DNA of 64,000 nucleotides from Allosphingosinicella vermicomposti (GTDB taxonomy: Bacteria; Pseudomonadota; Alphaproteobacteria; Sphingomonadales; Sphingomonadaceae): NCBI RefSeq assembly GCF_003012815.1, contig NZ_PXYJ01000003.1, positions 372,001-436,000 of the forward strand, in the 5' to 3' direction. A program made the position numbers and the translations under genes. The notes beneath the pieces are model-generated. The model was not told the origin of the DNA. It made no database searches and saw only the letters and a program-made list of their open reading frames with translations. Each line of letters starts with the position of its first letter. Position 1 is the stretch's first letter. This document shows positions 25,521 through 35,243 of the stretch, piece after piece.

Positions 25521-26321
25521 TCAGCCTGCGGCGCGCGCCGGAGCGGGCGCGTCGTCCGCTTCCGGCAGGCCGAAACCCGCGATCATTTCGCGTAGCTCCT
25601 GTCGGGCGGCGATGTGACCGATGCCGACTTCGCCGATCTGGGCGAGATCGAGCAAGGTAATGCCCTTCGGAAACAATTCGCGGTAGATGACGCGCTCGCC
25701 AAGACCCGGAATGACGCGGAAGCCGACGCGGCGGGAGAGTTCGTCCAGCGCCTTGCCGACGCGGCGCATATTCTTCGCTTCGATATGCTGCATACGATTG
25801 CGGAGCACGACCCAGTCGACGCTGTTCCCGGTGACCTTCGCCCGTTGCGTGCGGCTGTTCCAGACGAGCTCGGCATAGAAAGACGGGCGCTTCACCTTGT
25901 AGGTTTCGCCATCGACTTCGCCGATCAGGTCGAGATCGACGAAGCTGTCGTTGATCGGCGTGACGAGCGTGTCCGCTTTCAGCATAGCGGCGCGGGCATA
26001 AGGATCGTCGCGGCCCGGCGTGTCGATGACGATCACGTCCGCATCCTGCGCCAGCCGCGCGAGCTCGCCGTCAAGATCGTCGCTCTTTGCCGGATCGAAG
26101 GTTTCATGACGCGGCATGGGAAGCGCGATGCCGGTCCGCGCGATCGTCTGTGCGCGATTGTCGAGATAGCGGCCCAGCGTGCGCTGCCGCGTGTCGAGAT
26201 CGAGCGCCGCCACGCGCCGCCCGGATGCCGCCAGCGCCACGGCGCTGTGCACGGCGGTCGTCGACTTGCCCGTGCCGCCCTTTTCATTGGCGAAAACGAT
26301 ATAATGCGGCGCTGCGCCCAT
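25521..26321 (-). CDS. mipZ: MipZ-type ParA ATPase, division-site positioning
   Basis: This is a 266-aa P-loop ATPase with the deviant Walker A of ParA/MinD proteins, ANEKGGTGKSTTAVH (residues 11-25). Further motifs are DLDTRQRTLGRYL and VIDTPGRDD. The extended C-terminal part and EKGGTGKST context fit MipZ, which forms ParB-dependent gradients and keeps FtsZ away from the poles in alphaproteobacteria. It is divergent from panC. No parB is adjacent, which is normal for mipZ. Confidence 0.9.
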   Translation of the reverse strand: MGAAPHYIVFANEKGGTGKSTTAVHSAVALAASGRRVAALDLDTRQRTLGRYLDNRAQTIARTGIALPMPRHETFDPAKSDDLDGELARLAQDADVIVIDTPGRDDPYARAAMLKADTLVTPINDSFVDLDLIGEVDGETYKVKRPSFYAELVWNSRTQRAKVTGNSVDWVVLRNRMQHIEAKNMRRVGKALDELSRRVGFRVIPGLGERVIYRELFPKGITLLDLAQIGEVGIGHIAARQELREMIAGFGLPEADDAPAPARAAG

Positions 26322-26413
26322 GGTCTTTTACACTCGTCCTCTTGATCTTACCCCCGTGCGCCCGCAAGACGCGCGCCGGGCGTTTCGTCCCGTCTACCGG
26401 AGGGCAGGAATCG

Positions 26414-27262
26414 GTGCAAATCATCCGTGATCTGGACAGTCTTCGCGCCGCGATAGCCGCCCTTCGCGCGGACCGCGGAAAAATCGCCTTTGTGCCGACC
26501 ATGGGCGCGCTCCACGCGGGGCACATGGCGCTGATCTGCGAGGCGAGCGCGCGGGCTTCGCACGTCGTCGCGTCGGTCTTCGTCAATCCGACGCAGTTCG
26601 GACCCAATGAGGATTTCGGCCGCTATCCGCGCAAGGAAGCCGAGGATTCCGCGATGCTGGAGGCCCATGGCGCGAGCCTTCTGTGGTTGCCGCCGGTAGA
26701 GGTCATGTACCCTGAAGGTCATGCCACCACGATCAGCGTCAGCGGCATCAGCGAAGGTCTGTGCGGTGCATCGCGCCCCGGCCATTTCGACGGCGTTGCC
26801 ACCGTCGTCGCCAAGCTCTTCAACCAGGTCGGCCCCGACGTCGCTTTGTTCGGCGAGAAGGATTATCAGCAGCTTGCCGTTATCCGCCGCATGGCCGCCG
26901 ATCTCGATTTCGCGGTGGAAGTGGCGAGCGTGCCGACCCAGCGCGACGCGGACGGCCTCGCTTTGTCCTCCCGCAACGCATATTTGTCGCCCGAAGAACG
27001 GATCGCCGCCCGCGCGTTGCCCCGTGCGCTCGGCGATGCGGCCCAAGCCATCCAGGCGGGCGGCGATATTGGCGCGGCTTTACAAGCGGCGCAGGCAGCG
27101 CTCGATGCGGCAGGCTTCGCATCCATCGATTATGTCGAACTGCGGGATGCCGACACCTTGGCACCCGTCACCAGCCTTTCCCGCCCTGCCCGCATTCTGG
27201 CCGCTGCGCGGATCGGTACTACCCGCCTTATCGACAATCTGCCGGTCCTCCCTGCCGCCTGA
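26414..27262 (+). CDS. panC: Pantoate--beta-alanine ligase
   Basis: This 282-aa cytoplasmic enzyme condenses pantoate and beta-alanine with ATP to pantothenate, the coenzyme A precursor. Signature motifs are FVPTMGALHAGHMALI with its HxGH nucleotide site, SVFVNPTQFGPNEDF, FGEKDYQQ and LSSRNAYLSPEER. The start is the GTG at 26414, preceded by AGGAA; longer readings run back across mipZ on the other strand. It lies alone, divergent from mipZ. Confidence 0.96.
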   Translation: MQIIRDLDSLRAAIAALRADRGKIAFVPTMGALHAGHMALICEASARASHVVASVFVNPTQFGPNEDFGRYPRKEAEDSAMLEAHGASLLWLPPVEVMYPEGHATTISVSGISEGLCGASRPGHFDGVATVVAKLFNQVGPDVALFGEKDYQQLAVIRRMAADLDFAVEVASVPTQRDADGLALSSRNAYLSPEERIAARALPRALGDAAQAIQAGGDIGAALQAAQAALDAAGFASIDYVELRDADTLAPVTSLSRPARILAAARIGTTRLIDNLPVLPAA

Positions 27263-27332
27263 CTGCCGTTAACCATTTCTTTGCACGATTTGGGCGAACC
27301 TCCTCTCAACAAGAAGAGAGACGGGGTGAGAC

Positions 27333-27638
27333 ATGGGCAACAGGATGGGAACGGGTGCGACAATGATCGAAGCATGGCTGAAGGCCGCCGCGACCGGGGA
27401 TTCGGAAGCGTTGTTCGACCTCGGCCTCGCTTATGCAAATGGTGGCGAAGGGCTGATGCCCGACGCGATCGAAGCGCATAAATGGTTCAACCTCGCGGCG
27501 TTGAATGGCGTCGAGGATGCGCAGCATTGCCGGGCGGACATTGCCGGCACCATGACCGCACGAGAAATTGCCGAAGCCCAGCGCCAGGCGCGCAGCTGGC
27601 TCGTCGACAAGGCGGTGCTTCCTTCAATGATGGCTTGA
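27333..27638 (+). CDS. Sel1-repeat small protein
   Basis: This 101-aa protein is made of one and a half Sel1/TPR-like helical repeats: AAATGDSEALFDLGLAYANG and PDAIEAHKWFNLAALNGVEDA. It has no signal peptide. GGGGTGAG precedes the first ATG. Sel1 repeats mediate protein contacts, but the partner is unknown. A second start at the internal ATG (27363) is possible. Confidence 0.78.
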   Translation: MGNRMGTGATMIEAWLKAAATGDSEALFDLGLAYANGGEGLMPDAIEAHKWFNLAALNGVEDAQHCRADIAGTMTAREIAEAQRQARSWLVDKAVLPSMMA

Positions 27639-27749
27639 TCCACATTCCGTAAGTTTCGATCTTAGAGGGCGCAAACTGACGGTCATTGGGCTGGTATAAC
27701 GGGGCATGGCGCCCTAAGTGGCCAGCCATAACCATTTTGGAGACATGAC

Positions 27750-28208
27750 ATGGCCGATGCGCAGACACTGACCCTTTCACTCGACAGCGGCGGCGATGTC
27801 GTTATCCGTCTTCGCGCCGATCTCGCGCCGGGCCATGTCGAGCGGATCACGAGCCTTGCCAAGGACGGTTTTTACGATGGCGTTGTTTTCCACCGCGTCA
27901 TTCCTGGCTTCATGGCGCAGGGCGGCGATCCGACCGGCACCGGCACGGGCGGCTCCGATCTCCCCGATCTCAAGGCCGAATTCAGCAAGGAACCGCATGT
28001 TCGCGGAACCTGCTCGATGGCGCGCACGCCCAATCCGAACAGCGCCAACAGCCAGTTCTTCATCTGCTTCGACGATGCGCGCTTCCTCGACGGCCAATAT
28101 ACCGTGTGGGGCGAGGTGATCGAGGGCATGGACTATGTCGATGCGCTTCCGAAGGGCGAGCCGCCCGCAAAGCCCGGCAAGATCGTCAAGGCCACGGTCA
28201 GCGAATAA
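27750..28208 (+). CDS. Cyclophilin-type peptidyl-prolyl isomerase
   Basis: This 152-aa cytoplasmic cyclophilin catalyses proline cis-trans isomerisation. The catalytic arginine lies in FHRVIPGFMAQGGDPTGTG. The second active-site strand is NPNSANSQFFICFDDA. There is no signal peptide, so it is the PpiB type rather than PpiA. GGAGAC precedes the ATG. A strong hairpin follows the stop. Confidence 0.93.
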   Translation: MADAQTLTLSLDSGGDVVIRLRADLAPGHVERITSLAKDGFYDGVVFHRVIPGFMAQGGDPTGTGTGGSDLPDLKAEFSKEPHVRGTCSMARTPNPNSANSQFFICFDDARFLDGQYTVWGEVIEGMDYVDALPKGEPPAKPGKIVKATVSE

Positions 28209-28218
28209 ACAACTTTGA

Positions 28219-28247
28219 CAGGGGCTTCCGCAAAACCGGAGCCCCTG
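28219..28247 (+). terminator. Hairpin after the cyclophilin gene
   Basis: CAGGGGCTTCCG pairs with CGGAGCCCCTG (one bulged base) around CAAAAC. It stands 11 bases after the stop. The T-run is missing on the plus strand, so termination is likely but not certain. Confidence 0.5.
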
Positions 28248-28254
28248 CAACCCT

Positions 28255-28343
28255 CGTCATTGCGAGCACAGCGAAGCAATCCACCAGCGCCGGACTTGGC
28301 CTCCAAATGGATTGCTTCGTCGCTTACGTCTCTCGCAATGACG
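28255..28343. repeat. Palindromic repeat, CGTCATTGCGAG family
   Basis: CGTCATTGCGAGCACAGCG and CGTCTCTCGCAATGACG form the ends; GCAATCCA and TGGATTGC form the inner stem. Same family as 17548 and 37927. Confidence 0.82.
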
Positions 28344-28358
28344 ACGATATAGTTCGTA

Positions 28359-30947
28359 TCATCCTAGGCTTTTCGACGCCTGCTCGAACACGTCTTTCGA
28401 CAGGCCTTGCTCCGCCAAGATACGCATCAGCTCGCGCTTCATCTTGTCCGCGCGGCTTGCATCGAAGCGACGCCAGCGGCCGAGCGGCGGGACGAGCCGC
28501 GCCGCAGTCTGCGGGTTCAGTCGGTCCACCGCGATGATCATGTCCGCCAGGAAGCGGTAGCCGCTGCCATCGGGCGCATGAAGCGCGCGCTGATTGGCGG
28601 CAAAGCTTCCAACCAAGGCTCGAAGGCGGTTCGGGTTGGCGAGCGTGAAATCGGGGTGGCGGGCTAAGGCCTGCACGACTTCACCCGTATCGGACCGCGT
28701 CGACAGCGCCTGCACGCCGAACCATTTATCGATAACCAGCGCATTGCCCTGATAGCGTTTGTAGAAGGCGGCGAGCGCGTCGTCCCGCTCGGCCGCATCG
28801 CTGTTTACGAGCACGCCGAGCGCACCTTGGCGGTCGGTCATATTATCCGCCTCGCCAAATTGCCGCATAGCGAGCGCCGGAACATCCGCCCCTCCACTTG
28901 CCATCAAATAGCCGAGCGCGATCGTGCGCAGCCGTCGCGCGCCCTTGGCTGCCGGGGAATATTCGAAGCGATTGGCGGCATTCCTTGCATAAGCCGCGCG
29001 CCACAAGCTTTCGAGCTCGGTGCCAAGGTCGGCGCGCAGGGCTTCGCGTGCGCGGTGGATCGCGTCCGGATCCACCGTCTCCATCTGATCGCCGATAAAG
29101 GCTTCGCTCGGCAGAAGTGCCGCCTCGCCGACGAACGCGGGATCGAGCGCGGTGCCCGATAGAGTTTGCCGTACGGCCTCGATCACCGGGCCATGATCCG
29201 CTGCGCCAGACCGGATAGCAGCGATGATCGTGTCCAGCATCAGTTGCTGCATCGCTTCATAGCGGGCGAAGGGATTGTCGTCATTGGCCGACAGGAAAGC
29301 GAGGTCTTCGCTCGACCGGGCCGCCTCGACGATAACCGGGGCTGAAAAATCGCGGTTGATCGACAATATGGGCCGCTCGCCAATGCCGTCGAAAACGATT
29401 TCCTGCGCCTGTTCCTCCAGCACGATCAGGCGGTCGGCATATTTCTCGCCCGTCATTTCTCCGAACAAGGCGATTTTGAGCGGGACCGGCACCGGTTGCT
29501 TGTCCGGTTGATCGGGCGTCGGCGGAACGGCTTGTTCTAAAAGCAGATGGGCGCGGCACGATGCCTCGTCATGACGCAGGTCCGCCATGACTCGCGGTGT
29601 TCCGGCCTGCGCATACCAGAGACGAAAGCGCGACAGGTCGGCGCCGTTCGCATCCTCCATCGCCTTGACGAAATCCTCGCACGTCGCGGCCTCGCCATCG
29701 TGACGCTGGAAATAGAGGTCCGTGCCGGCGCGAAAACCGTCTGCACCTAATATGGTCCGCATCATGCGGATGATTTCGGCGCCCTTGTCGTAGATGGTCG
29801 CCGTGTAGAAATTCGATATTTCGATATAGGATTCCGGGCGGATCGGGTGGGCGAGGGGCCCCGCATCCTCCGGAAACTGGATGGCGCGAAGAGCGCGAAC
29901 ATCCTCGATCCGCTTGACCGCCGCACTGCCCTGATCGGCGGAAAATTGCTGGTCGCGGAACACGGTGAAGCCTTCCTTGAGGCTCAGCTGAAACCAATCG
30001 CGGCAGGTGACGCGGTTGCCCGACCAATTGTGGAAATATTCGTGCGCGACGACGCCGGCGATCGCATCGTAATCCGCGTCCGTCGCGGTATCGGGATCGG
30101 CAAGGATGTAACGCGAATTGAAGATGTTGAGACCCTTATTCTCCATCGCGCCGAAGTTGAAATCGCTGACCGCGACGATGTTGAACACAGCAAGGTCATA
30201 TTCGCGGCCATAAACCTTTTCGTCCCAGGCCATGGAGGCTTTCAGCGCGGCCATGGCGTGATCGGTCTTGGGCAGATCCTCCGTGCGGACCCAGATGCCG
30301 AGATCGACCGTGCGGCCGCTTTGCGTGATGAACGTATCCCGATTGGCTTCAAGGTCGCCCGCTACGAGCGCGAAAAGATAGCAGGGCTTGGGGAAGGGGT
30401 CGTTCCACTCCGCCCAATGGCGCCCATGCTCCAGGTCGCCCGAGCCAACCGGATCGCCATTGGCGAGGAGGACCGGGTAAAGTGCCTTGTCCGCGATCAT
30501 CCGCACCGCATAGCGGCTGAGCACGTCGGGCCTGTCGGGGAAGAAAGTGATGCGGCGAAATCCTTCTGCCTCGCACTGCGTGCAGAGGATGCCACCCGAG
30601 GCATAAAGGCCCATGAGCTGGGTATTCGCAGCGGGCGCGATCTCGACAATGGTTTCCACCGTGTCGCCGCTGTTCACGCCTTCGACAGTAAGGATGTTTT
30701 CCGAATAGATGTGATCGGCGGGGGCGCCGTTCACCATGACCTCAATCAACGACAGCCCTTCACCGTTGAGGCGCAGCGGCGCCTGTTCCGCGCCATTGCG
30801 CTCGACCGAAAGGCGAGCGCGAACGATCGTCCGCTCCGCGCCAAGATCGAATTCGAGGGCGATCGACGGGATCAGCCATTCAGGCGGGCGGTAATCCTCG
30901 CGGCGGATCGCGGCGGGCTGGGCGGTGGCTGTGCGGGCATCGAGCAT
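28359..30947 (-). CDS. pepN: Aminopeptidase N (M1 family)
   Basis: This is an 862-aa zinc aminopeptidase that removes N-terminal residues from peptides in the cytoplasm. The exopeptidase motif GAMENKG lies near residue 267 and the zinc site HEYFHNW near 301, with the third ligand Glu 18 residues on (SLKEGFTVFRDQ). The remaining sequence matches the gammaproteobacterial PepN-type architecture with a large C-terminal helical domain. The ATG at 30947 (LDARTATAQP) is chosen; a GTG at 30977 would extend it by ten residues into a palindromic repeat. Confidence 0.95.
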   Translation of the reverse strand: MLDARTATAQPAAIRREDYRPPEWLIPSIALEFDLGAERTIVRARLSVERNGAEQAPLRLNGEGLSLIEVMVNGAPADHIYSENILTVEGVNSGDTVETIVEIAPAANTQLMGLYASGGILCTQCEAEGFRRITFFPDRPDVLSRYAVRMIADKALYPVLLANGDPVGSGDLEHGRHWAEWNDPFPKPCYLFALVAGDLEANRDTFITQSGRTVDLGIWVRTEDLPKTDHAMAALKASMAWDEKVYGREYDLAVFNIVAVSDFNFGAMENKGLNIFNSRYILADPDTATDADYDAIAGVVAHEYFHNWSGNRVTCRDWFQLSLKEGFTVFRDQQFSADQGSAAVKRIEDVRALRAIQFPEDAGPLAHPIRPESYIEISNFYTATIYDKGAEIIRMMRTILGADGFRAGTDLYFQRHDGEAATCEDFVKAMEDANGADLSRFRLWYAQAGTPRVMADLRHDEASCRAHLLLEQAVPPTPDQPDKQPVPVPLKIALFGEMTGEKYADRLIVLEEQAQEIVFDGIGERPILSINRDFSAPVIVEAARSSEDLAFLSANDDNPFARYEAMQQLMLDTIIAAIRSGAADHGPVIEAVRQTLSGTALDPAFVGEAALLPSEAFIGDQMETVDPDAIHRAREALRADLGTELESLWRAAYARNAANRFEYSPAAKGARRLRTIALGYLMASGGADVPALAMRQFGEADNMTDRQGALGVLVNSDAAERDDALAAFYKRYQGNALVIDKWFGVQALSTRSDTGEVVQALARHPDFTLANPNRLRALVGSFAANQRALHAPDGSGYRFLADMIIAVDRLNPQTAARLVPPLGRWRRFDASRADKMKRELMRILAEQGLSKDVFEQASKSLG

Positions 30948-30977
30948 GGGTTGAAAATAGGCTTTATCGCCCACCAC

Positions 30978-31052
30978 CGCTAGTCCTGAGCTTGTCGAAG
31001 GACGATCGAATTGAGCACTGCATACGCCCTTGGGCAGGCTCAGGACTAGCGG
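30978..31052. repeat. Palindromic repeat, CTGAGCTTGTCGAAG family
   Basis: The perfect 14-base arms CCGCTAGTCCTGAG and CTCAGGACTAGCGG enclose CTTGTCGAAGG and its partner. It fills the space between pepN and the EamA transporter gene. Confidence 0.85.
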
Positions 31053-31056
31053 TGTG

Positions 31057-31971
31057 TCAGGCTGAAGCTCTTCGCTCTCTCAGCGCGATGAAGAGACCTA
31101 CGAGCGCCAGCAACCCGCCCCCAAAGGCCAAGGGCGACCAGACATAGCCTTCAAATATCGTCGACAGGCCCATGGCGATGATCGGCACGATCAGGCTGTT
31201 ATAGGCGGCTTTGGCTGGACCCACCGCCCGGATGATCCCAAAATAAAGCGGAAAGGCGAGGGCGGAGGCGAACAGCCCCAGGTACAGGAGACCGGCAAGG
31301 TAGGAGGCGCGATATTCGATCACCGGCGGCCCTTGGGTTATCAAGGCAAGGGCGCCGTCCGCCAGCATTCCATAAAACATGCCCCACGCGATCATGCTTG
31401 CCATGGGCCGCATGCGCAGCCGTTCGGACGCCTGCAGAACATTGGAAACAGACGCGGAAAGAACGCCGCAGACGGTGAGTCCGATGCCGAGCCAGATTTC
31501 GAACGGGTCAGCGGGGCTCGTCCGCATTTCCTGTACGAACAGGAGCGCGATGCCAGCCACCGCAATCGCCGACCCGATCAGGAAGCCGCGCGTGATACGG
31601 TGCTTCAGGAACAGCCAGCCGAGCGTTGTGTTCGGCACCATCAGCAAAGCGAAGACCACCGCGACGAGGCCCGAAGTCACATGATGTTCGGCGGCATAAA
31701 CAAAATTGAAGTTGAGACAGAATTGCGGAATGCCGAACAGCAAGGCGAGCTTGTGCCCGCCGGCCCCGATGCGAAGCGAAGCCCCACTCAATTTGGCGTA
31801 AGCGAACATCGCGGCGGCCGCGATAAGGAAGCGGTAGGTCACCGACCAGATGGCGGGCACGGTCCCGAGCTGGTCGCGGATGACGAGCCAGGTCGATCCC
31901 CAGATGAAAGTCAGGACGATGAAGGGGATAAGGACTTTGGGGTCGCGGAAGCTTCCCGCGCCCGGTGTCAC
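31057..31971 (-). CDS. EamA/DMT-family transporter
   Basis: This 304-aa inner-membrane protein has ten predicted helices in two EamA repeats, starting LIPFIVLTFIWGSTWLVIRD (the typical WGS motif of helix 1). Such carriers export amino acids or metabolites. The GTG at 31971 overlaps the stop of threonine aldolase (GTGA), so the pair is coupled. Upstream in-frame codons belong to the aldolase region and are rejected. Export of a threonine- or glycine-related metabolite is a guess from this coupling. Confidence 0.88.
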   Translation of the reverse strand: MTPGAGSFRDPKVLIPFIVLTFIWGSTWLVIRDQLGTVPAIWSVTYRFLIAAAAMFAYAKLSGASLRIGAGGHKLALLFGIPQFCLNFNFVYAAEHHVTSGLVAVVFALLMVPNTTLGWLFLKHRITRGFLIGSAIAVAGIALLFVQEMRTSPADPFEIWLGIGLTVCGVLSASVSNVLQASERLRMRPMASMIAWGMFYGMLADGALALITQGPPVIEYRASYLAGLLYLGLFASALAFPLYFGIIRAVGPAKAAYNSLIVPIIAMGLSTIFEGYVWSPLAFGGGLLALVGLFIALRERRASA

Positions 31972-32972
31972 AACGCCTCGATCGCGGCAGCCAGCGCCTC
32001 GATATCCTCTGGCCGCTGGTCCCAACTCACGACCAGACGGATTTCGCCCGGTGCCCAATTGTAGAAATCGAAACCCTTGGCGCGAAGTCCGGCGGCCTCT
32101 TCCTGACTAACCTTGAGGAACAATTCATTTGCCTCAACCGGATGGACTAGCCGGCCTTCCGCCGCCTTGGCAAGCCGCGTCGCGCCCGCATTGGAGGCGC
32201 GGGCGTTGCGGAGCCACACATCGTCCTTCAGCATGGCGAGAATTTGCGCCGCCATGTAACGGCCTTTGGACAGAAGGTGGCCCGCGCGCTTGCGGCGATA
32301 AAGGGTCGCGCGCGCTTCGGCCTCATGGCCGAAAAAGATCAAAGCTTCCGCAGACATGCCGCCATTTTTGACGAAGCCGAAAGAAAGGACATCGACGCCG
32401 CCCTTCCACGTGATCTCGGCAGGCGTGCAGCCCAGCGTCGCCACGGCATTGGCGAAGCGCGCGCCGTCCATGTGGAAGCCGAGTTTCCGATCCTTGGCGA
32501 TGGCGCCCAGCGCCGCAACCTCGTCCGGCGTATAGGCAAGGCCATATTCGGTGGCATTGGTGATCGATAGCGCCTTGGGCTGAATCCAGTGGACGCCATC
32601 GGGCACCCGCTCCAGCATCGCTGCGACCGTATCGGCGGATAATTTTGCGCCTTCGCCTTCGCCAAGGATCAGCTTCGCACCATTGGTGAAGAATTCCGGA
32701 GCGCCGCATTCGTCATTCTGGATATGCGCGTCGCGGTGACACAGAATGCCGCCATAGGGTGGACAGAGTGCCGCGAGCGCCAGCGAATTGGCTGCGGTGC
32801 CGGTTGAAACCCACAAGGCCTTGGCGTGGGTTTCAAACAGATCGGAAAAGGCCGCGTCGAGTTTCTGGCTCAGCGCGTCGCCGTCATAAGCGGTGTCGTG
32901 ATGATTGGCGGCGTGAAGCGCGTCCATCACCTCGGGGCAGGCGGCGGCGGCATTGTCTGAGAAAAAGCGCAT
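31968..32972 (-). CDS. ltaE: Low-specificity L-threonine aldolase
   Basis: This is a 334-aa fold-type I PLP enzyme that splits L-threonine or allo-threonine to glycine and acetaldehyde. It starts FFSDNAAAACPEVMDAL. The PLP-binding lysine is in LSFGFVKNGGMSAEAL (near residue 199) and the aspartate in FHMDGARFANA. This is the beta-eliminating lyase/threonine aldolase family. It leads a two-gene operon with the EamA exporter. Confidence 0.92.
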   Translation of the reverse strand: MRFFSDNAAAACPEVMDALHAANHHDTAYDGDALSQKLDAAFSDLFETHAKALWVSTGTAANSLALAALCPPYGGILCHRDAHIQNDECGAPEFFTNGAKLILGEGEGAKLSADTVAAMLERVPDGVHWIQPKALSITNATEYGLAYTPDEVAALGAIAKDRKLGFHMDGARFANAVATLGCTPAEITWKGGVDVLSFGFVKNGGMSAEALIFFGHEAEARATLYRRKRAGHLLSKGRYMAAQILAMLKDDVWLRNARASNAGATRLAKAAEGRLVHPVEANELFLKVSQEEAAGLRAKGFDFYNWAPGEIRLVVSWDQRPEDIEALAAAIEAL

Positions 32973-33031
32973 CGCTGCGAGATAGCCGTAACGGGAACGG
33001 CGTCAACTTCGATATGCGGGAAGATGTCCGA

Positions 33032-33106
<75 letters not shown>

Positions 33107-33198
33107 ATCGCCATCGGCGAGGCGGCGCTATGCGGGGGGCGCCCCGATATGTCAAGGCGGCTTGCGGTGAAGGGCGGCATCAGTCTAGCGAGCAGCCG

Positions 33199-33351
33199 AT
33201 GAGCAAGGACGATTCCGAAAAGGCCCGGCGCCTGGCCGAAGCGTTGCGGCAGAATTTGCGGCGACGCAAGGCGCAGGCGCGCGGCGTGTCAGATCCAGCC
33301 GAGCGCGTTGGAGATGGCAAGGATGATAGCGATAGCGGCGGCGATCGTTAA
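33199..33351 (+). CDS. Small basic conserved protein
   Basis: This is a 50-aa reading, KDDSEKARRLAEALRQNLRR at the start, rich in Arg/Lys and helical, with a polar acidic tail (GDGKDDSDSGG). Short proteins with this RLAEALRQNLRRRKAQAR segment are common near tRNA or tail-end positions in sphingomonads. Its function is unknown. The stop lies 14 bases before the convergent aminopeptidase stop. Confidence 0.5.
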   Translation: MSKDDSEKARRLAEALRQNLRRRKAQARGVSDPAERVGDGKDDSDSGGDR

Positions 33352-33365
33352 TCCATGCCTTTTGA

Positions 33366-35159
33366 TCATGTCGCCTCGCATTGCTGCCGGAGCCAGTCGA
33401 GCACATCGCCCTCAAGGCGGGGTCCGACAATCTCCATCACCTTTGCGTGATAGGCATTCACCCAATCCCGTTCCCAATCCGTTAACAGTTCCACGTCGAT
33501 GAGCGATGGATCGAGCGGTGCGAAGGTCAGGGTTTCAAAGCCCAGCACCGGCTTTTCCGCGCCCGGCACATCCTTGCGAATCACCAGCACCAGATTTTCG
33601 ATGCGGATCCCATATTCGCCGGTCTTGTAATAACCAGGCTCGTTCGAGAGCATCATGCCGGCGCGCAGCGGCTCGTCCGATCCCGATTGGCTGCTGCCCG
33701 CCTGCGTGATCCGCTGCGGACCCTCGTGGACGGCGAGGTAGGATCCGACGCCGTGGCCGGTGCCGTGGGCGTAATCGAGCCCAGCCTGCCACAGATATTG
33801 CCGGGCAAAAGTGTCGAGCTGCACGCCGCGCGTGCCTTCCGGAAAAAGCGCGGCGGCAAGGGCGATATGCCCCTTCAGCACGCGGGTATAGCGGTCGCGC
33901 ATCTCGTCTGTCGGCGTACCGATGGCGATGGTGCGGGTGACATCGGTGGTGCCGTCCGGATACTGGCCGCCGGAATCGACGAGGTAGAGCGAGTTGAGCT
34001 CGATCTTGCGGTTCGTGGCGGCGTCCGCCTTGTAATGGACGATGGCGCCGTTCGGCCCTGCACCCGAAATGGTGTCGAAGCTCAGATCGCGCAGGTCGCC
34101 GCCCGCGCGGCGGAACGCCTCGAGCTTGTCGGACGCGGTGAGTTCGTCCAACTCGCCCTTGGGCCCTTCGATCGACAGCCAGTGGAGGAAGCGAACGAGC
34201 GCGGCGCCGTCGCGGGCCTGTGCGGCCTTGTGGCCGGAAATCTCCGCCTCATTCTTGATCGCCTTGGGCAATACGGCCGGATCGCGTTCACGGATCACCT
34301 TGGCGCCCGCGCCTTCCAGCGCTTCGAAAATGGCGGCGACGGCGCGCTCGGGGTCGGCGACAACGGTCTTGCCGCCGAGCGAGCCGAGATAGCTTTCGAA
34401 ATCGCCACGTTCGTGAAGGCGCACGCCGTTGCCGAGATGCTGGCGCACATCGTCACCCACTTTTTCACCCGCGACGAAAAGGTCGGCAGTGCCGTCGTCA
34501 TGGACGAGCGCGAAGGACAGGGCGACCGGCGTGTGGCTGACGTCTTCGCCGCGCACGTTGAAAGTCCAGGCGATCGAATCGAGGGCGGATAGCACGGCGG
34601 CATCGGCGCCCTGATCCTTCAGCCAATCCGCCATGTCCTGCCGTTTCGCGGCCGATGATTTACCGGCAAGGTCATTGGAGTGGACGATAAGGCGGGCCTT
34701 GGACGGTTTGGGCTGGTCGGCCCACACCGCGTCGATCGGATTGCGCGGCACGGCGACCAGTTCGGCGCCCTTGTCGGCGAGCGCCGCCCGCGCTTTTTCC
34801 ACCCAGTCGCTGGTGTGGAGCCAAGGATCGTACCCGATGCGCCCGCCGTCCTTGGCATGAACTTTCAGCCAATCCGCGATGCTGGTTTCCGGTACGGACT
34901 GGTAGCTCCAATGCTTCCCGTCCACCTGATCGCGCACCTGCAATGTGTAGCGACCGTCCGTGAAGATCGCCGCTTCTTCCGGCAGCACCACCGCCGCGCC
35001 CGCCGAGCCCTTGAAGCCAGTCAGCCAGGCAAGACGCTGGGCGTAGCTTCCGACATATTCGCTCATATGTTCGTCGGTCAGCGGCACGACGAAACCGTCG
35101 AGGCGATCAGCCTGGAGCTGTGCGCGGAGGGCTTTCAGGCGATCTTCATAACTGGACAT
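33366..35159 (-). CDS. Aminopeptidase P family metallopeptidase
   Basis: This 597-aa M24B peptidase is of the three-domain XPNPEP type, which removes a residue before proline. It has two creatinase-like N-terminal domains, then the pita-bread catalytic domain. Metal ligands are seen in VDSGGQYPDGTTDVTRT, HGTGHGVGSYLAVHEG, MLSNEPGYY and RIENLVLV. The ATG at 35159 starts SSYEDRLKALRAQLQ; the much longer open frame upstream is antisense to the oligopeptidase gene and is not coding. It is divergent from that oligopeptidase, giving two proline-related peptidases head to head. Confidence 0.94.
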   Translation of the reverse strand: MSSYEDRLKALRAQLQADRLDGFVVPLTDEHMSEYVGSYAQRLAWLTGFKGSAGAAVVLPEEAAIFTDGRYTLQVRDQVDGKHWSYQSVPETSIADWLKVHAKDGGRIGYDPWLHTSDWVEKARAALADKGAELVAVPRNPIDAVWADQPKPSKARLIVHSNDLAGKSSAAKRQDMADWLKDQGADAAVLSALDSIAWTFNVRGEDVSHTPVALSFALVHDDGTADLFVAGEKVGDDVRQHLGNGVRLHERGDFESYLGSLGGKTVVADPERAVAAIFEALEGAGAKVIRERDPAVLPKAIKNEAEISGHKAAQARDGAALVRFLHWLSIEGPKGELDELTASDKLEAFRRAGGDLRDLSFDTISGAGPNGAIVHYKADAATNRKIELNSLYLVDSGGQYPDGTTDVTRTIAIGTPTDEMRDRYTRVLKGHIALAAALFPEGTRGVQLDTFARQYLWQAGLDYAHGTGHGVGSYLAVHEGPQRITQAGSSQSGSDEPLRAGMMLSNEPGYYKTGEYGIRIENLVLVIRKDVPGAEKPVLGFETLTFAPLDPSLIDVELLTDWERDWVNAYHAKVMEIVGPRLEGDVLDWLRQQCEAT

Positions 35160-35243
35160 GGCGCGATTCCCGATCAAAACTGCGCCGCACAAATAGGCCG
35201 GACGGGGGAATTTCGCCACTGGCCATGGATCAGGGGAAATTTC

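Noticed and set aside
34680-35243. Plus-strand extension of the oligopeptidase frame to 898 aa
   Set aside because: It is antisense to aminopeptidase P; the signal peptide begins at 35244.
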